Shown here: piece by piece, positions 49,310 through 58,439 of the stretch
How positions within the stretch are numbered: position 1 is the first letter of the stretch
Layout: each line of letters begins with the position of its first letter
Assembly (NCBI GenBank): GCA_005503085.1
Contig: SCOI01000002.1
Location: forward strand, 248,001-312,000
DNA: 64,000 nucleotides
Direction of reading: 5' to 3'
DNA from: Burkholderiales bacterium C2
GTDB lineage: Bacteria > Pseudomonadota > Gammaproteobacteria > Burkholderiales > Burkholderiaceae_C
Notes under the pieces: model-generated
Database searches by the model: none
What the model was told of the DNA's origin: nothing
The model's input: only the letters and a program-made list of their open reading frames with translations
Program-made: the position numbers and the translations under genes

Positions 49310-50299
49310 ATGACGGAACCCTTGAACATCGGCATCATCGGCCTGGGCGTGATGGGCCAGCGCATGCTGGCCCGTCTGGCCACCCACCAGCGGCTGCGCG
49401 CCGCCTGGGTCTGGGATGCCAATCCGGCGGCCGTGGCCCAGACCCTGGCCGCCTACCCGCAGCTACAGGCTGCGGCCAGTGCGGAGCAGCTGATCGCCAC
49501 ACCCGGCCTGCACAGCCTCTATATCGCGACACCGCCCGCTGCGCACATGAGCCTGTCGCATCTGGCCTTCGATGCCGGCCTGGCGGTGTTCTGCGAGAAG
49601 CCGCTGACGGTGGACTTCCCCGCCGCACAGGAGGCCATCGCCCGCATCGCCCGCGAGAAGCAGCGCGCTGCGGTGAATTTCTCGCTGGCTTCGGCGCCGG
49701 GCCTGGGCGCGCTGCAACTGGCCTTCGGCGCGGCCTCCAGGCTGCCGCTGGGCCCGCTGAGCTCGGTCGAACTCGAGGTGGCCTTCGCCGCCTGGCCGCG
49801 TCCCTGGCAGGCCGGTGCCGGCGCCTGGCTGGCCGAGCGCGAGGAAGGCGGCTTCACCCGCGAGGTGCTGTCGCACTTCGTCTTCGTGCTGCAGCGCGTG
49901 CTGGGCCATGCCGAGGTGCTGGACAGCCACGTCGATTACCCCGCCGACGGCCGCAGCGCCGAGACCGCCTTGAACGCCCGGCTCGAAGCGGCCGGCGTGC
50001 CCATCCGCATCGCCGCCCGGGTGGCCAGCGACGTGCCGGTGCCCGATCACAACCGCATGCTGTGGCGCGCCAGCGAGGGCGAGATCGAGCTGCGCGAGTG
50101 GTTCGGCGTGACCCAGCAGCGCCGCAGCGAGGGCTGGCAGCCGCTGGGTTCGTCCGACGCGCTGCGAGCCAGCAGCCAGGCCGACCAGCTGGACCAATGG
50201 GTGGCGCTGATCGAGGGCCGCTCGCACAGCCTGCCCGGCTATGCCGAGGCGCTGGCCGTGCAGCAGACCATCGAGGCGCTGCTGACCAGCAAGACCTGA
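49310..50299 (+). CDS. Gfo/Idh/MocA-family oxidoreductase
   Basis: 329 residues. N-terminal Rossmann NAD(P) site GIIGLGVMGQRMLARLA, the conserved CEKPLTVDF (catalytic Lys), and a C-terminal alpha/beta domain. Typical of sugar/inositol dehydrogenases; substrate unknown. Last typical GC-rich gene before the AT-richer pair. Confidence 0.88.
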   Translation: MTEPLNIGIIGLGVMGQRMLARLATHQRLRAAWVWDANPAAVAQTLAAYPQLQAAASAEQLIATPGLHSLYIATPPAAHMSLSHLAFDAGLAVFCEKPLTVDFPAAQEAIARIAREKQRAAVNFSLASAPGLGALQLAFGAASRLPLGPLSSVELEVAFAAWPRPWQAGAGAWLAEREEGGFTREVLSHFVFVLQRVLGHAEVLDSHVDYPADGRSAETALNARLEAAGVPIRIAARVASDVPVPDHNRMLWRASEGEIELREWFGVTQQRRSEGWQPLGSSDALRASSQADQLDQWVALIEGRSHSLPGYAEALAVQQTIEALLTSKT

Positions 50300-50485
50300 C
50301 TGGCCCCTTCAATTGACGTTCTCGGCCGCGATCTGCGGCCTACGTTCCTGCGTCGCGAAGTGCCCGATGTACTAGGACACTGGCAGCAGCGGAAATTATT
50401 CACCGAAACTCTGAGCCGACGCGTCACCGCTCCCCGCATTCGGCCTACATTGGCCATGCCCGCGACGAACACAGGATGACAAGAC

Positions 50486-51550
50486 ATGAGCAAGGTCATG
50501 GCCGCGCCGCCGCTGACGGCAGGGTGGCTGGAAAATCGAACCTTTGACCTGGGCTTGGTCGTCGGTATCACCCTGGTCGCCGCTTTGGTCGCTATTTGTG
50601 CGGGGCTGGACCCTGCGTACCTTCAGATGCTGGTCATGGCCGATCTGTGGCTGCTTGGTTATCACCATGTGATTGCAACCTTTACCAAGCTGGCCGGCAC
50701 AGCCAGTGATCGGCGTCACAACTTCGCGTTGATCTGGTTGTTGTTTCCCGGCGTGTTAATCGCCACTGCTTTGCTCGGCAAGCTCCATGGCGTGATCGCC
50801 ATCGTGACGCTCTATTTTTTCTGGCAATGGTTTCATTATGTTCGTCAAAGCTGGGGTATTGCGCAGCGCTACCGCCATCGCGCCGGAACCATGCCCTGGG
50901 ACAATCAACGTGTAGCAGAAATCACGCTATGGTCGGTACCTATCTGGGGAATCCTGCACCGCTGCCACCAAAACTCAGACACTTTTCTATGGATGCCTGT
51001 TTGGATGCCAGCAGTGTCTCTTTGGGTCGTCCAACTAGCTGGCCTCGCTAGTGCAACCCTTGTGTGCCACTGGATACTCACTCGACTGCGGGCTTGGCGG
51101 CGCGGCGAACTGCCAGTCGGTCACACACTGTATATGGCGTCACACTTCATCGTATTTGCTTGCGCCTATATTTTGATCGACGATATCACCCTTGGCTGGC
51201 TGATGGTCAACGTTTGGCACAACGCCCAATACTTGACCTTTGTATGGATGCATAACCGTCAGCGTTTCAGTGCTGGAGTGACGCCAGACGGTCCGATCAT
51301 CTCCTGGCTGTCGCAACCAGGTCTGACTCGCGCCAGCATCTATTTCGGCTTGTGCTTGCTGATCACGACCGCCGTTTACACCGCTATCATCGATGGGTCG
51401 GCGCTGATTGAAAATGAACTCAAGCTCTTAGGCACCGATGCAGGCACACAGGCAATTGCATTGGTGATCTTATTCTCGATGACCATCAACTTCCATCACT
51501 ACATCGTGGACAGTATTATTTGGAAGCGTAAGAACGCGGCCAAGAGCTGA
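50486..51550 (+). CDS. Polytopic membrane protein with conserved histidine motifs, unknown function
   Basis: 354 residues, about eight or nine membrane helices. Histidines recur at helix ends: LLGYHHVIATFTKL, FFWQWFHYVRQSWG, ASHFIVFACAYILI, NVWHNAQYLTFVW and TINFHHYIVDSIIW. Such spacing resembles membrane di-iron or metal-binding enzymes (desaturase/hydroxylase type), but no known family matched in memory. The last codon overlaps the acyltransferase start (TGATG), so they are coupled. The DNA is clearly less GC-rich than the flanking genes. Function not assigned. Confidence 0.72.
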   Translation: MSKVMAAPPLTAGWLENRTFDLGLVVGITLVAALVAICAGLDPAYLQMLVMADLWLLGYHHVIATFTKLAGTASDRRHNFALIWLLFPGVLIATALLGKLHGVIAIVTLYFFWQWFHYVRQSWGIAQRYRHRAGTMPWDNQRVAEITLWSVPIWGILHRCHQNSDTFLWMPVWMPAVSLWVVQLAGLASATLVCHWILTRLRAWRRGELPVGHTLYMASHFIVFACAYILIDDITLGWLMVNVWHNAQYLTFVWMHNRQRFSAGVTPDGPIISWLSQPGLTRASIYFGLCLLITTAVYTAIIDGSALIENELKLLGTDAGTQAIALVILFSMTINFHHYIVDSIIWKRKNAAKS

Positions 51551-52620
51551 TGCGGCAGATACCTGCACTGGATGGACTCCGTGGGCTTGCCATCACGCTG
51601 GTTGTATTGCGCCACGCGGCCTACCTCGGAGAACAGGTTGGCGACCTCCCTACTGCTGCAGCCGTATTCATGCTCAATGGTTGGATCGGAGTCGATCTGT
51701 TTTTTATTCTCTCTGGATTCCTGATTGCTCGGCCATTTTTTTCCAACCAAGTTTTCTCATGGCGTACATATCTGACACGCCGCTCACTGCGCATCCTGCC
51801 AGTTTATATATTTTCTCTAGCACTTGCTTTTTTTATTCCATTCTATGATGTCAGCAACACAAACATGGGGTGGCGGATTTTCTATCATTTGCTGTTCCTA
51901 CAGGACTATTTACCATCAGACATAGTGATTGCATTTTGGTCACTAGGTGTGGAAGAAAAATTCTATCTTCTCGCACCGATTGTCTTGCCTTTTGCAATCA
52001 AATACCGCCGCATTGAAACCCAAGTACTGATACTGATCGCCATATTAATTCTCGGGCCGGTCGCACGTTTTTTGACGGTACTTGTCAGCGATCCAGCAAG
52101 CAGCTATCCGGAGTTCTTCAAGCTCTACCGAAGTCCATTTCACGCTTGTCTGGATGGTCTGTTCTTCGGCGTACTGCTGGCACGGCTCGAAGCGCTGCGT
52201 GTCGATTGGCTAACCCCTGATCGCGCACGTATCTGGTTTTGGATTGGCGCCCTGACCCTGCTCGCACTCATGCTCTCCCATGAGCTTCTGGATCATCTCG
52301 GCATGATTGCGGCGGTACTGCGACCCGTCGGCATCGGGTTGGTGATGGCCTTGCTCGTCGGTGCAGCCATCTTCAACGGCGCGCCTCGCGTTCTCGGGTC
52401 AGCAGTACCGCGCTGGCTGGGGCGCATTTCCTACAGCCTGTACCTGATCCACATTCCACTGATTGGACTGTCGATCGAACTGACCAGACCTCTAGGCGGG
52501 AAGTTCTTCGTCTTCCTGCCTATCTACGTGGCAATTTCGCTGGCCATGGCGCAGCTGATGCATATGCTGATTGAGCGCCCGTTTCTCGACCTCAAAAAAC
52601 GACTGGCCCCATCGTCATAG
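51550..52620 (+). CDS. OafA/YrhL-type membrane acyltransferase (acyltransferase 3)
   Basis: 356 residues, about ten membrane helices. Starts with the family motif PALDGLRGLAITLVVLRHAA (catalytic His with the preceding Arg), followed by GVDLFFILSGFLI and LGVEEKFYLL; SYSLYLIHIPLIGLS near the end. Transfers acyl groups to lipids, lipopolysaccharide, exopolysaccharide or antibiotics. Low GC like its partner, suggesting joint acquisition. It may modify the product of, or be cosubstrate for, the upstream protein (inference). Confidence 0.9.
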   Translation: MRQIPALDGLRGLAITLVVLRHAAYLGEQVGDLPTAAAVFMLNGWIGVDLFFILSGFLIARPFFSNQVFSWRTYLTRRSLRILPVYIFSLALAFFIPFYDVSNTNMGWRIFYHLLFLQDYLPSDIVIAFWSLGVEEKFYLLAPIVLPFAIKYRRIETQVLILIAILILGPVARFLTVLVSDPASSYPEFFKLYRSPFHACLDGLFFGVLLARLEALRVDWLTPDRARIWFWIGALTLLALMLSHELLDHLGMIAAVLRPVGIGLVMALLVGAAIFNGAPRVLGSAVPRWLGRISYSLYLIHIPLIGLSIELTRPLGGKFFVFLPIYVAISLAMAQLMHMLIERPFLDLKKRLAPSS

Positions 52621-52665
52621 CGCTGCCACTGCTGCAAGGATTCAACTTGCCTGCAGCCAAGCAAA

Positions 52666-53044
52666 AGAGTGAAGCAAGCCGATAGGCCGGATTCTGTGCA
52701 AGACCTGACCCTTGCGGGCTTTGGTCCTGTGACCGCCATTCCTCTGGGCCGGGCATCACTGCCCGGCTCGGTGCCACCTACCCGCCAGCTCAGCGAGCCG
52801 CCTCGATACTGGCCTACTTGGTGTTGCTGCGCGTAGAGATTGCCCGTTTCACCCGATCCCATGGGCTGCGCTCATGGTCCCGCAGGGCTTAGCACCCCGC
52901 ACGTTTGATCGACTCGTCTCTGTTGCTCTGATCCTCGGCTCACGCCGGACAGCCGTTAGCTGCTACGCCGCTCTATGCAGTCCGGACCTTCCTCCAGCCC
53001 CAGGTTTCCCTGATCGGGCCAGCGGCGGTCTGGCTTGCTTCACG
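52666..53044 (-). ncRNA. rnpB: RNase P RNA, class A
   Basis: Catalytic RNA that matures tRNA 5' ends. Read on the minus strand it opens with GAAGCAAGCCAGACCGCCGC, has the invariant GAGGAAGGTCCGGAC, CAGAGCAACAGAGA-like and GGGTGAAACGGGC blocks, AGAGGAATGGCGGTCACAG, and closes with CAGAATCCGGCCTATCGGCT and GCTTC. The first and last about ten bases pair (P1 stem GAAGCAAGCC/GGCTTGCTTC). End positions are good to a few bases. It separates the acquired pair from the EamA transporter. Confidence 0.95.
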
Positions 53045-53049
53045 ACCGC

Positions 53050-53055
53050 ATTATC
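53050..53055 (-). promoter_or_regulatory. -10 box of rnpB
   Basis: GATAAT on the minus strand, about seven bases before the 5' end of the RNA. No clear -35 box was found at the usual spacing. Confidence 0.5.
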
Positions 53056-53057
53056 GT

Positions 53058-53948
53058 TCATCGCTTCAGGCTCGCGATCGCGCCCGCCATCATCGCGACG
53101 CCCAGCAGCTGCAACGGGCTCAAGGCGCGTCCGTAGACGGCGCAGTCGACCAGCACCGCCGCCGCCGGATAGACGAACTGCAGCAGCGCGATGCGGCCGG
53201 CCGGCAGCCGGTTGATGCCGGCATAGAGCAGCACATAGGCCAGGCCGGTGTGTATCAGGCCCAGACCGGCCAGCCAGCCCCAGGCCGCACCCCAGGCCGG
53301 CCAGCCCTGCGTCAGCGGCCAGGCCAGCAGCACCACGCTGCCGACCGCGCACTGCCACCAGGCCAGCGCGAAAGAACTGACCCCGCGCACCGATTTCGCG
53401 ATCAGGGTCACGGCGGCATAGCTGAACGAGCCGCCGAAGCACATCAGCAGGCCCCAGCCATAGGCGGAGTCAATCTCCCGCCATTGGTCCAGCAGGCCGG
53501 TGGCCAGCGCCAGCCCCAGCAGCGCGATGAGCGCGGCCGCGCCCTGGCGGCGGCTGAAGGGCTCGCGCAGGAACAGCACGCCAAAGGCCATCACCAGCAG
53601 CGGCTGCACATGGAAGACCACGGTGGCCACCGCGATCGAGCTGCGCTCGATCGCCGCGAAGAACAGCCCCCAGTTGACCTGCATCAGCAGGCCGGCCGCG
53701 ACGGCGGCCAGCAGGCCGCGCCGCGCCAGCCGCAGCTCGCCCAGGCGAGCGCTGGCCAGACCCCAGACCAGCAGCGCCAGGACGCCGAAGGCACAGCGGA
53801 ACCAGACCGCCGTCAGCGGATCCTGGCCGGCCTCCTCCAGAAACACGCCCAGCGTGCCCAGCAGCAGGCCGCCGGCCAGCATCAGGGCCTGGCCCTGGCG
53901 TTCTTCGCTGGAGGCCGTCGGTGCGGGAGCGAATGTCGATGCAGGCAT
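53058..53948 (-). CDS. EamA/DMT-family transporter
   Basis: 296 residues with ten predicted membrane helices in two five-helix EamA repeats (ALMLAGGLLLGTLGVFLEEA first, GLLMCFGGSFSYAAVTLIAK second). Metabolite exporter of the RhaT/YdcZ-like superfamily; substrate unknown. Divergent from a LysR regulator with a small dyad in the gap. Its 3' end lies directly next to the rnpB promoter. Confidence 0.88.
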   Translation of the reverse strand: MPASTFAPAPTASSEERQGQALMLAGGLLLGTLGVFLEEAGQDPLTAVWFRCAFGVLALLVWGLASARLGELRLARRGLLAAVAAGLLMQVNWGLFFAAIERSSIAVATVVFHVQPLLVMAFGVLFLREPFSRRQGAAALIALLGLALATGLLDQWREIDSAYGWGLLMCFGGSFSYAAVTLIAKSVRGVSSFALAWWQCAVGSVVLLAWPLTQGWPAWGAAWGWLAGLGLIHTGLAYVLLYAGINRLPAGRIALLQFVYPAAAVLVDCAVYGRALSPLQLLGVAMMAGAIASLKR

Positions 53949-54005
53949 GCCGCGATGCTCGGCCAGCCGGGAAATCCTGTGAAGCGGATAGTTTTGCTGG
54001 CTACC

Positions 54006-54020
54006 ATTCGCTTATCGAAT
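54006..54020. promoter_or_regulatory. ATTCG-N5-CGAAT dyad between EamA and LysR genes
   Basis: Symmetric 15-base site in the 86-base divergent gap, containing a T-N11-A core as expected of LysR operators, 14 bases upstream of the LysR start. Confidence 0.45.
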
Positions 54021-54034
54021 AGCTGGAGCGAGCG

Positions 54035-54883
54035 ATGCGGGATCTGCAACTGGACTGGCTGCGCGCCTTCGTCGCGGTGGTCGATGCTGGCTCGCTATCG
54101 GCCGCCGCACCGCTGCTGCACCGCTCGCAATCGGCCGTCAGCATGCAGCTGCAGAAGCTGGAAGAGGCCGTCGGTCGGCCGGTGCTGCTGCGCGGCCCGC
54201 GCCATTTGGAACTGACTCCGAGCGGCCAGGAGCTGCTGGGTTTTGCGCGCCGCATGCTGGAGCTGCATAGCGAGGCACTGACCGCGCTGAACGGCCCGCA
54301 GCTGGGCGGACGGCTGCGCTTCGGCGTCCCCGACGACTATGCGGCTGGCTATCTGACGCCGCTGCTGCGCAGCTTCGCGAACCGCCATGCCGGGGTCGAG
54401 ATCGAGCTGGTCTGCGAGCAGTCGACCGCGCTGATCCCGCAAGTGCAGCGCGGCGAGCTCGATCTGGCCCTGGTCTCGCAGGACAAGCCCGGCCGCGGCA
54501 CCCATCTGTTCGACGAACCCCTGGTCTGGGTCGGGGCCGCGCAGCACGAGGCCTGGCGGCGCGAGCCGCTGCCGGTGGCCGTCTATGAAAGCGGCAGCAT
54601 GGCGCGCCGCGATGCGCTGGCGGCACTGAACGCGCAGCGGCGCGGCTACCGCATCGTCTATCACAGCGCCAGCCTGGCGGGCCAGCTGGCGGCGGTCGAG
54701 AGCGGGCTGGCGGTGGCCGTGCTGACGCGCTGCAGCGTGCCGCCGGGCCTGCAGATCCTCGGCGACAAACAGGGCCTGCCGCCGCTGCCCACGATGGCCG
54801 TGGCCCTGCTGCGCAGCCGGGCCTCGCGCGCATCGGCGGCGGCCGATGCGATGCAGGAGCTGGCGCTGCGCACGCTGGCCTGA
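54035..54883 (+). CDS. LysR-family transcriptional regulator
   Basis: 282 residues. HTH QLDWLRAFVAVVDAGSLSAA and RSQSAVSMQLQKLEEAVG, effector domain with FGVPDDYAAGYLTPLLRSFA. The last residues (MQELALRTLA) are typical of the DsdC/PerR-related group. Divergent from the EamA transporter, its probable target; convergent with the FHA gene. Confidence 0.88.
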   Translation: MRDLQLDWLRAFVAVVDAGSLSAAAPLLHRSQSAVSMQLQKLEEAVGRPVLLRGPRHLELTPSGQELLGFARRMLELHSEALTALNGPQLGGRLRFGVPDDYAAGYLTPLLRSFANRHAGVEIELVCEQSTALIPQVQRGELDLALVSQDKPGRGTHLFDEPLVWVGAAQHEAWRREPLPVAVYESGSMARRDALAALNAQRRGYRIVYHSASLAGQLAAVESGLAVAVLTRCSVPPGLQILGDKQGLPPLPTMAVALLRSRASRASAAADAMQELALRTLA

Positions 54884-54898
54884 AAGGCTGCGCGCGTT

Positions 54899-55882
54899 TC
54901 AGTCCTCGCCGTCTTCGGCCAGCTCCTCGTCGTCCTTCTTGGCCTGGCGGGCCAGCTCGGCCTCCAGCGGACGCAGCGAATCGATCAGCGCTTCGGGCGG
55001 CTTGGGCGCGACCAGGCGCAGCGCCGGCGGCGGCAGCGCGCTCAAGTACGGCGGGCCGAACCAGTGCTGCTGATCCAGCCGTCTGGCCACCAGCAGGGCC
55101 TGCGAGCAGACCAGAAAACCCATCACCCCCCAGGCCAGCGCACGCCGACCGCGCGGCCAGACTAGGCTGCCATGCCAGTACACAAGGCCTGCCAGCCCCA
55201 GCGGCAGGATCAGCCCTTCCAGCGGCAGCAGTTGGCGCAGCGAGAAGGCATAGGCCAGCAGCGGCAGCAGCGCGCCCACCAGGCTCATCAGCGCCACGCC
55301 GACCAGGGCCCGCCACAGATGGCTGGCGAAGGGGAAGCGGTGCTGGAACAGCTGGGTCACCAAGGCCCAGAGCGCGGCCCAGCTCAGCAGCAGACCCAGC
55401 GGCATCAGCACGGCGGCGGCATAGTCGATCCACGGCGAGCTCGGGTTCAGCGAGCTCCACTGGTCCAGCCACAACGCGCCCAGCCACAGCAGCATCAGCC
55501 CCGCCAGCCAGCGCAGCGGCGGCGCGCCGGCGGCCAGCAGCAGCGGCTGCTCAGGCGCCAGCGCGTCACTGCTGCGGCGCAGGCGCAGCTGGGTGGCGCC
55601 GAGCTGGAATACCGCGCCGGCCCCCAGGGCTACCGACTCGCCGGCCGCCAGCCGACTCCGGCCGAGCTGGCCGCCGTTGAGGCTGGGCAGCAGGGCCAGC
55701 TGCGGACCACCGGCCTCGTCCAGGCTCAGCCGGGCATGGGTGGCGGCCAGATGGCTGTCGTCCAGCACGATGTCGCAGTCCGGCGAGCGGCCGATCGAGA
55801 CCGGCCAGGCCTGCAGCTTGTGCGTGGCGCGTACCTGGCCATCGCGGCCCAGCACCTCGATCACTGCTGCGCGCGCGTCCAT
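54899..55882 (-). CDS. FHA-domain membrane protein
   Basis: 327 residues. N-terminal FHA domain (about 5-105) with the phosphothreonine-binding core SIGRSPDCDIVLDDSHLAATHARL-type residues (GRS...S..H), followed by five or six membrane helices and a charged C-terminus (LRPLEAELARQAKKDDEELA). Its first codons overlap the end of the S1C protease gene by 22 bases, so the two are translated together and probably act together at the inner membrane. Partner kinase not in the window. Confidence 0.82.
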   Translation of the reverse strand: MDARAAVIEVLGRDGQVRATHKLQAWPVSIGRSPDCDIVLDDSHLAATHARLSLDEAGGPQLALLPSLNGGQLGRSRLAAGESVALGAGAVFQLGATQLRLRRSSDALAPEQPLLLAAGAPPLRWLAGLMLLWLGALWLDQWSSLNPSSPWIDYAAAVLMPLGLLLSWAALWALVTQLFQHRFPFASHLWRALVGVALMSLVGALLPLLAYAFSLRQLLPLEGLILPLGLAGLVYWHGSLVWPRGRRALAWGVMGFLVCSQALLVARRLDQQHWFGPPYLSALPPPALRLVAPKPPEALIDSLRPLEAELARQAKKDDEELAEDGED

Positions 55883-57213
55883 CCGAAGCCTCCGAGGTAA
55901 TGGGCGCTCAGCTTGAGCGCGTTGTCAAAGCTGATGCCGCGGGCATCGAAACGGCCCAGCGCGCCCTCGGTGGCGCCATCCACCGTGGTCACCAGCACGC
56001 TCAAATCATGCAGGCCGGCCAGCTTGCGGTAGGCGCTCAGGCAGATCACCGCGCGCAGCGGCGGTCCCTCCTTGACGTCCTTCTGGATGAACTCCTCGCG
56101 GCAATGCGGCGCGGTGCGCTGCTTGTTGGAGCGGCCCAGGTTCTCGTTGCGAAAGCTGCCCGAGTACTGCTTGGCAAAACGCAGCGCACCGAGCTTGGCG
56201 CCGTCGTAGGCCTCGTGCGAGATGTCCAGGTAGCCGGTCTGCAGCGCGCCATTGATGAAGACCGCATGCTCCATCCGGCATTGCGAGCGCTGGAAGTCCA
56301 GGCCCTTGCTGTCGGCCGGCGTGCCCCGCCCCCAGCAGCGCATGAACTGCTCCTGAGGCACCGGCAGGCGGTAGCGTGCATGGTCGGCGCCGCGCCAGGG
56401 CTGGGCGATGAAGCGGGTCACCAGCTCGTCCTGATAGGCCATCAGCTGCTCGCGCAAGCGCGGCCAGGCCGGGCCGGCCAGCGGCTTGCTCGCACGGCTG
56501 CGCTCGAACAGGCGCAGCGCGAACTCGGCCGGCACCAGAAAGCTCATCTGCTGGGCGAAGAACATCGCCGAGACATTGATGCCGACGACCCGGCCCTCCT
56601 CGTCCAGCACCGGGCCGCCGCTCATGCCCGAGTTGATGCTGCCCGAGTAGTAAATCAGCGCATCGAAGCTGCGCTCGACCAGGCCGTTGTAGGTGCCCTC
56701 GACGACAGCGAAGGCCACGTCGTGCGGGTTGCCCATCGAGTAGATGCGGTCGCCCTTGGACAGCGGCTGGTCCAGCGGGCGAAAGCGCAGCGCGCCGGCA
56801 TTCTTCAGCCCGGCGCCGACCACGCGCAGCAGCGCCAGGTCGCGCCGCACATCGAAGTCCAGCAGCTCCAGCTCGCCCGCCTGGCCCTCCGTGCCGGCAT
56901 AGCGCAGGCGGTAGCGCTCGGGCTCCAGCGCGGCCTGGCTGATCACATGGTAGTTGGTGATCACATGGCCGTCCTCGCTGACCAGAAAGCCCGAGCCGAC
57001 CGAGGCCTGGCTGTCCTGATTCTTCAGCAGGGTGCGGATCTGCAGCAGCTGGCCACGGGCCCGCTCGTAGATGCGCCGGGCGGTGGCCGAGACCGCCGCG
57101 GCCGGCGCGCTGGCGGCCGCTGCCGGAGCTGCGGGCACCGGCTGCGGCTGGGCCAGCAGCGGCTGGGCCAGGGTCTGCAGCAGCAGTCCGGCCACGATCA
57201 AGAGTTTGCGCAA
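55861..57213 (-). CDS. Secreted S1C/trypsin-like serine protease
   Basis: 450 residues: signal peptide (about 1-21), alanine/proline-rich linker, protease domain (about 60-270) with His in HVITNYHVIS, Asp in FDVRRDLALLRV and Ser in NSGMSGGPVLDEEGRVVGIN, and a C-terminal region of about 180 residues with several cysteines (FMRCWGRGT, RSQCRMEH) that is not a PDZ domain. Unlike DegP/HtrA there is no PDZ, so it is a stand-alone periplasmic or membrane-associated protease. Overlaps the FHA gene downstream. Target unknown. Confidence 0.85.
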   Translation of the reverse strand: MRKLLIVAGLLLQTLAQPLLAQPQPVPAAPAAAASAPAAAVSATARRIYERARGQLLQIRTLLKNQDSQASVGSGFLVSEDGHVITNYHVISQAALEPERYRLRYAGTEGQAGELELLDFDVRRDLALLRVVGAGLKNAGALRFRPLDQPLSKGDRIYSMGNPHDVAFAVVEGTYNGLVERSFDALIYYSGSINSGMSGGPVLDEEGRVVGINVSAMFFAQQMSFLVPAEFALRLFERSRASKPLAGPAWPRLREQLMAYQDELVTRFIAQPWRGADHARYRLPVPQEQFMRCWGRGTPADSKGLDFQRSQCRMEHAVFINGALQTGYLDISHEAYDGAKLGALRFAKQYSGSFRNENLGRSNKQRTAPHCREEFIQKDVKEGPPLRAVICLSAYRKLAGLHDLSVLVTTVDGATEGALGRFDARGISFDNALKLSAHYLGGFGWTRAQQ

Positions 57214-57277
57214 GTCTGTTCCCTCCTCGTTGCGTCGCCGGCCATGCTAGCCGGTTTGCAGCCAGGAGGCCGCGCGG

Positions 57278-58321
57278 TCAGAGCAGTTTCCAGCCCAGCG
57301 CCTCGCCGCCGCGCAGCGGCTTGAGCCGCGCCTCGCCGAAGGGCACGCTGTCGGGCAGGGTCCAGTCCTGCTTGAGCAGCGTGACGCGCTCGGTATTGCG
57401 CGGCAGGCCGTAGAAGTCGGCGCCATTGAAGCTGGCGAAGGCCTCCAGCTTGTCGAGCGCGCCCATCGCCTCGAAGGCCTCGGCATAAAGCTCCAGCGCG
57501 CTCATCGCGGTGAAGCAGCCGGCGCCGCAGACCGAGTTCTCCTTCATCACCGAGGCGTGCGGCGCGCTGTCGGTGCCGAGGAAGAACTTCGTGCTGCCCG
57601 AGGTCGCGGCCCGTATCAGGGCCAGGCGGTGCTCCTCGCGCTTGAGCACCGGCAGGCAGTAGTAGTGCGGGCGCAGGCCGCCGGTGAAGATGGCATTGCG
57701 GTTGTAGAGCAGATGCTGGGGCGTCAGGGTCGCGGCCGTGTAGGCATCGGCGCTGTGCACGTACTGTGCGGCCTCCTTGGTCGTGATGTGCTCGAACACC
57801 ACCTTCAGCTCGGGCATGTCGGCCCGCAGCGGCGTCATCACGCGGTCGATGAAGACGGCCTCGCGGTCGAACACATCGATGTCCGGGTCGGTCACCTCGC
57901 CGTGCACCAGCAGCAGGAGGCCCTCGCGCTGCATCGCCTCCAGCGTCTTGTAGGTCTTCTTGATGTCGGTGACACCGGCATCGCTATTGGTCGTGGCGCC
58001 GGCCGGGTAGAGCTTGAGCGCGACCACGCCGGCGTCCTTGGCGCGCTTGATCTCGTCGACCGGGGTCAGGTCGGTCAGGTACAGCGTCATCAGCGGCTCG
58101 AACTTCAGGCCCTCGGGCACGGCCGCGAGGATGCGCTCTCGGTAGGCCTGGGCCTGGGCGGCCGTCGTGATCGGCGGGCGCAGATTGGGCATCACGATGG
58201 CACGGGCGAACTGGCGCGCGGTGTGCGGCACGACGCTCTGCATCGCGGCCTCATCGCGCAGGTGCACATGCCAGTCGTCGGGGCGAATCAGGCTCAGCTG
58301 GGTGGGGGTGGCGGTACTCAT
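57278..58321 (-). CDS. pyrC: Dihydroorotase (class II)
   Basis: Cyclises carbamoyl-aspartate to dihydroorotate in pyrimidine synthesis. 347 residues as in E. coli PyrC. Zinc ligands in DDWHVHLRD, carbamylated lysine in [30 protein letters not shown] and [10 protein letters not shown] 58321 fits the E. coli start; the longer frame upstream adds unconserved residues. Confidence 0.96.
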   Translation of the reverse strand: MSTATPTQLSLIRPDDWHVHLRDEAAMQSVVPHTARQFARAIVMPNLRPPITTAAQAQAYRERILAAVPEGLKFEPLMTLYLTDLTPVDEIKRAKDAGVVALKLYPAGATTNSDAGVTDIKKTYKTLEAMQREGLLLLVHGEVTDPDIDVFDREAVFIDRVMTPLRADMPELKVVFEHITTKEAAQYVHSADAYTAATLTPQHLLYNRNAIFTGGLRPHYYCLPVLKREEHRLALIRAATSGSTKFFLGTDSAPHASVMKENSVCGAGCFTAMSALELYAEAFEAMGALDKLEAFASFNGADFYGLPRNTERVTLLKQDWTLPDSVPFGEARLKPLRGGEALGWKLL

Positions 58322-58439
58322 GGGCCGGCATTGTCGCACCCGTGGCCCGGTGGAATTCCCGCATGAAGCCCCCGCAATTCCCTGGACAGCGGCGCCGGCG
58401 CTCACCAACAATCGATGACCCTCACAGCACGGAGAAGCC

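Noticed and set aside
52640-52665. Hairpin CTTG/CAAG past rnpB as a terminator
   Set aside because: Short stem with mismatches and no T-run.
54880-54902. CTGAAA/TTTCAG between LysR and FHA genes as a bidirectional terminator
   Set aside because: Only six base pairs and a long loop; likely chance.
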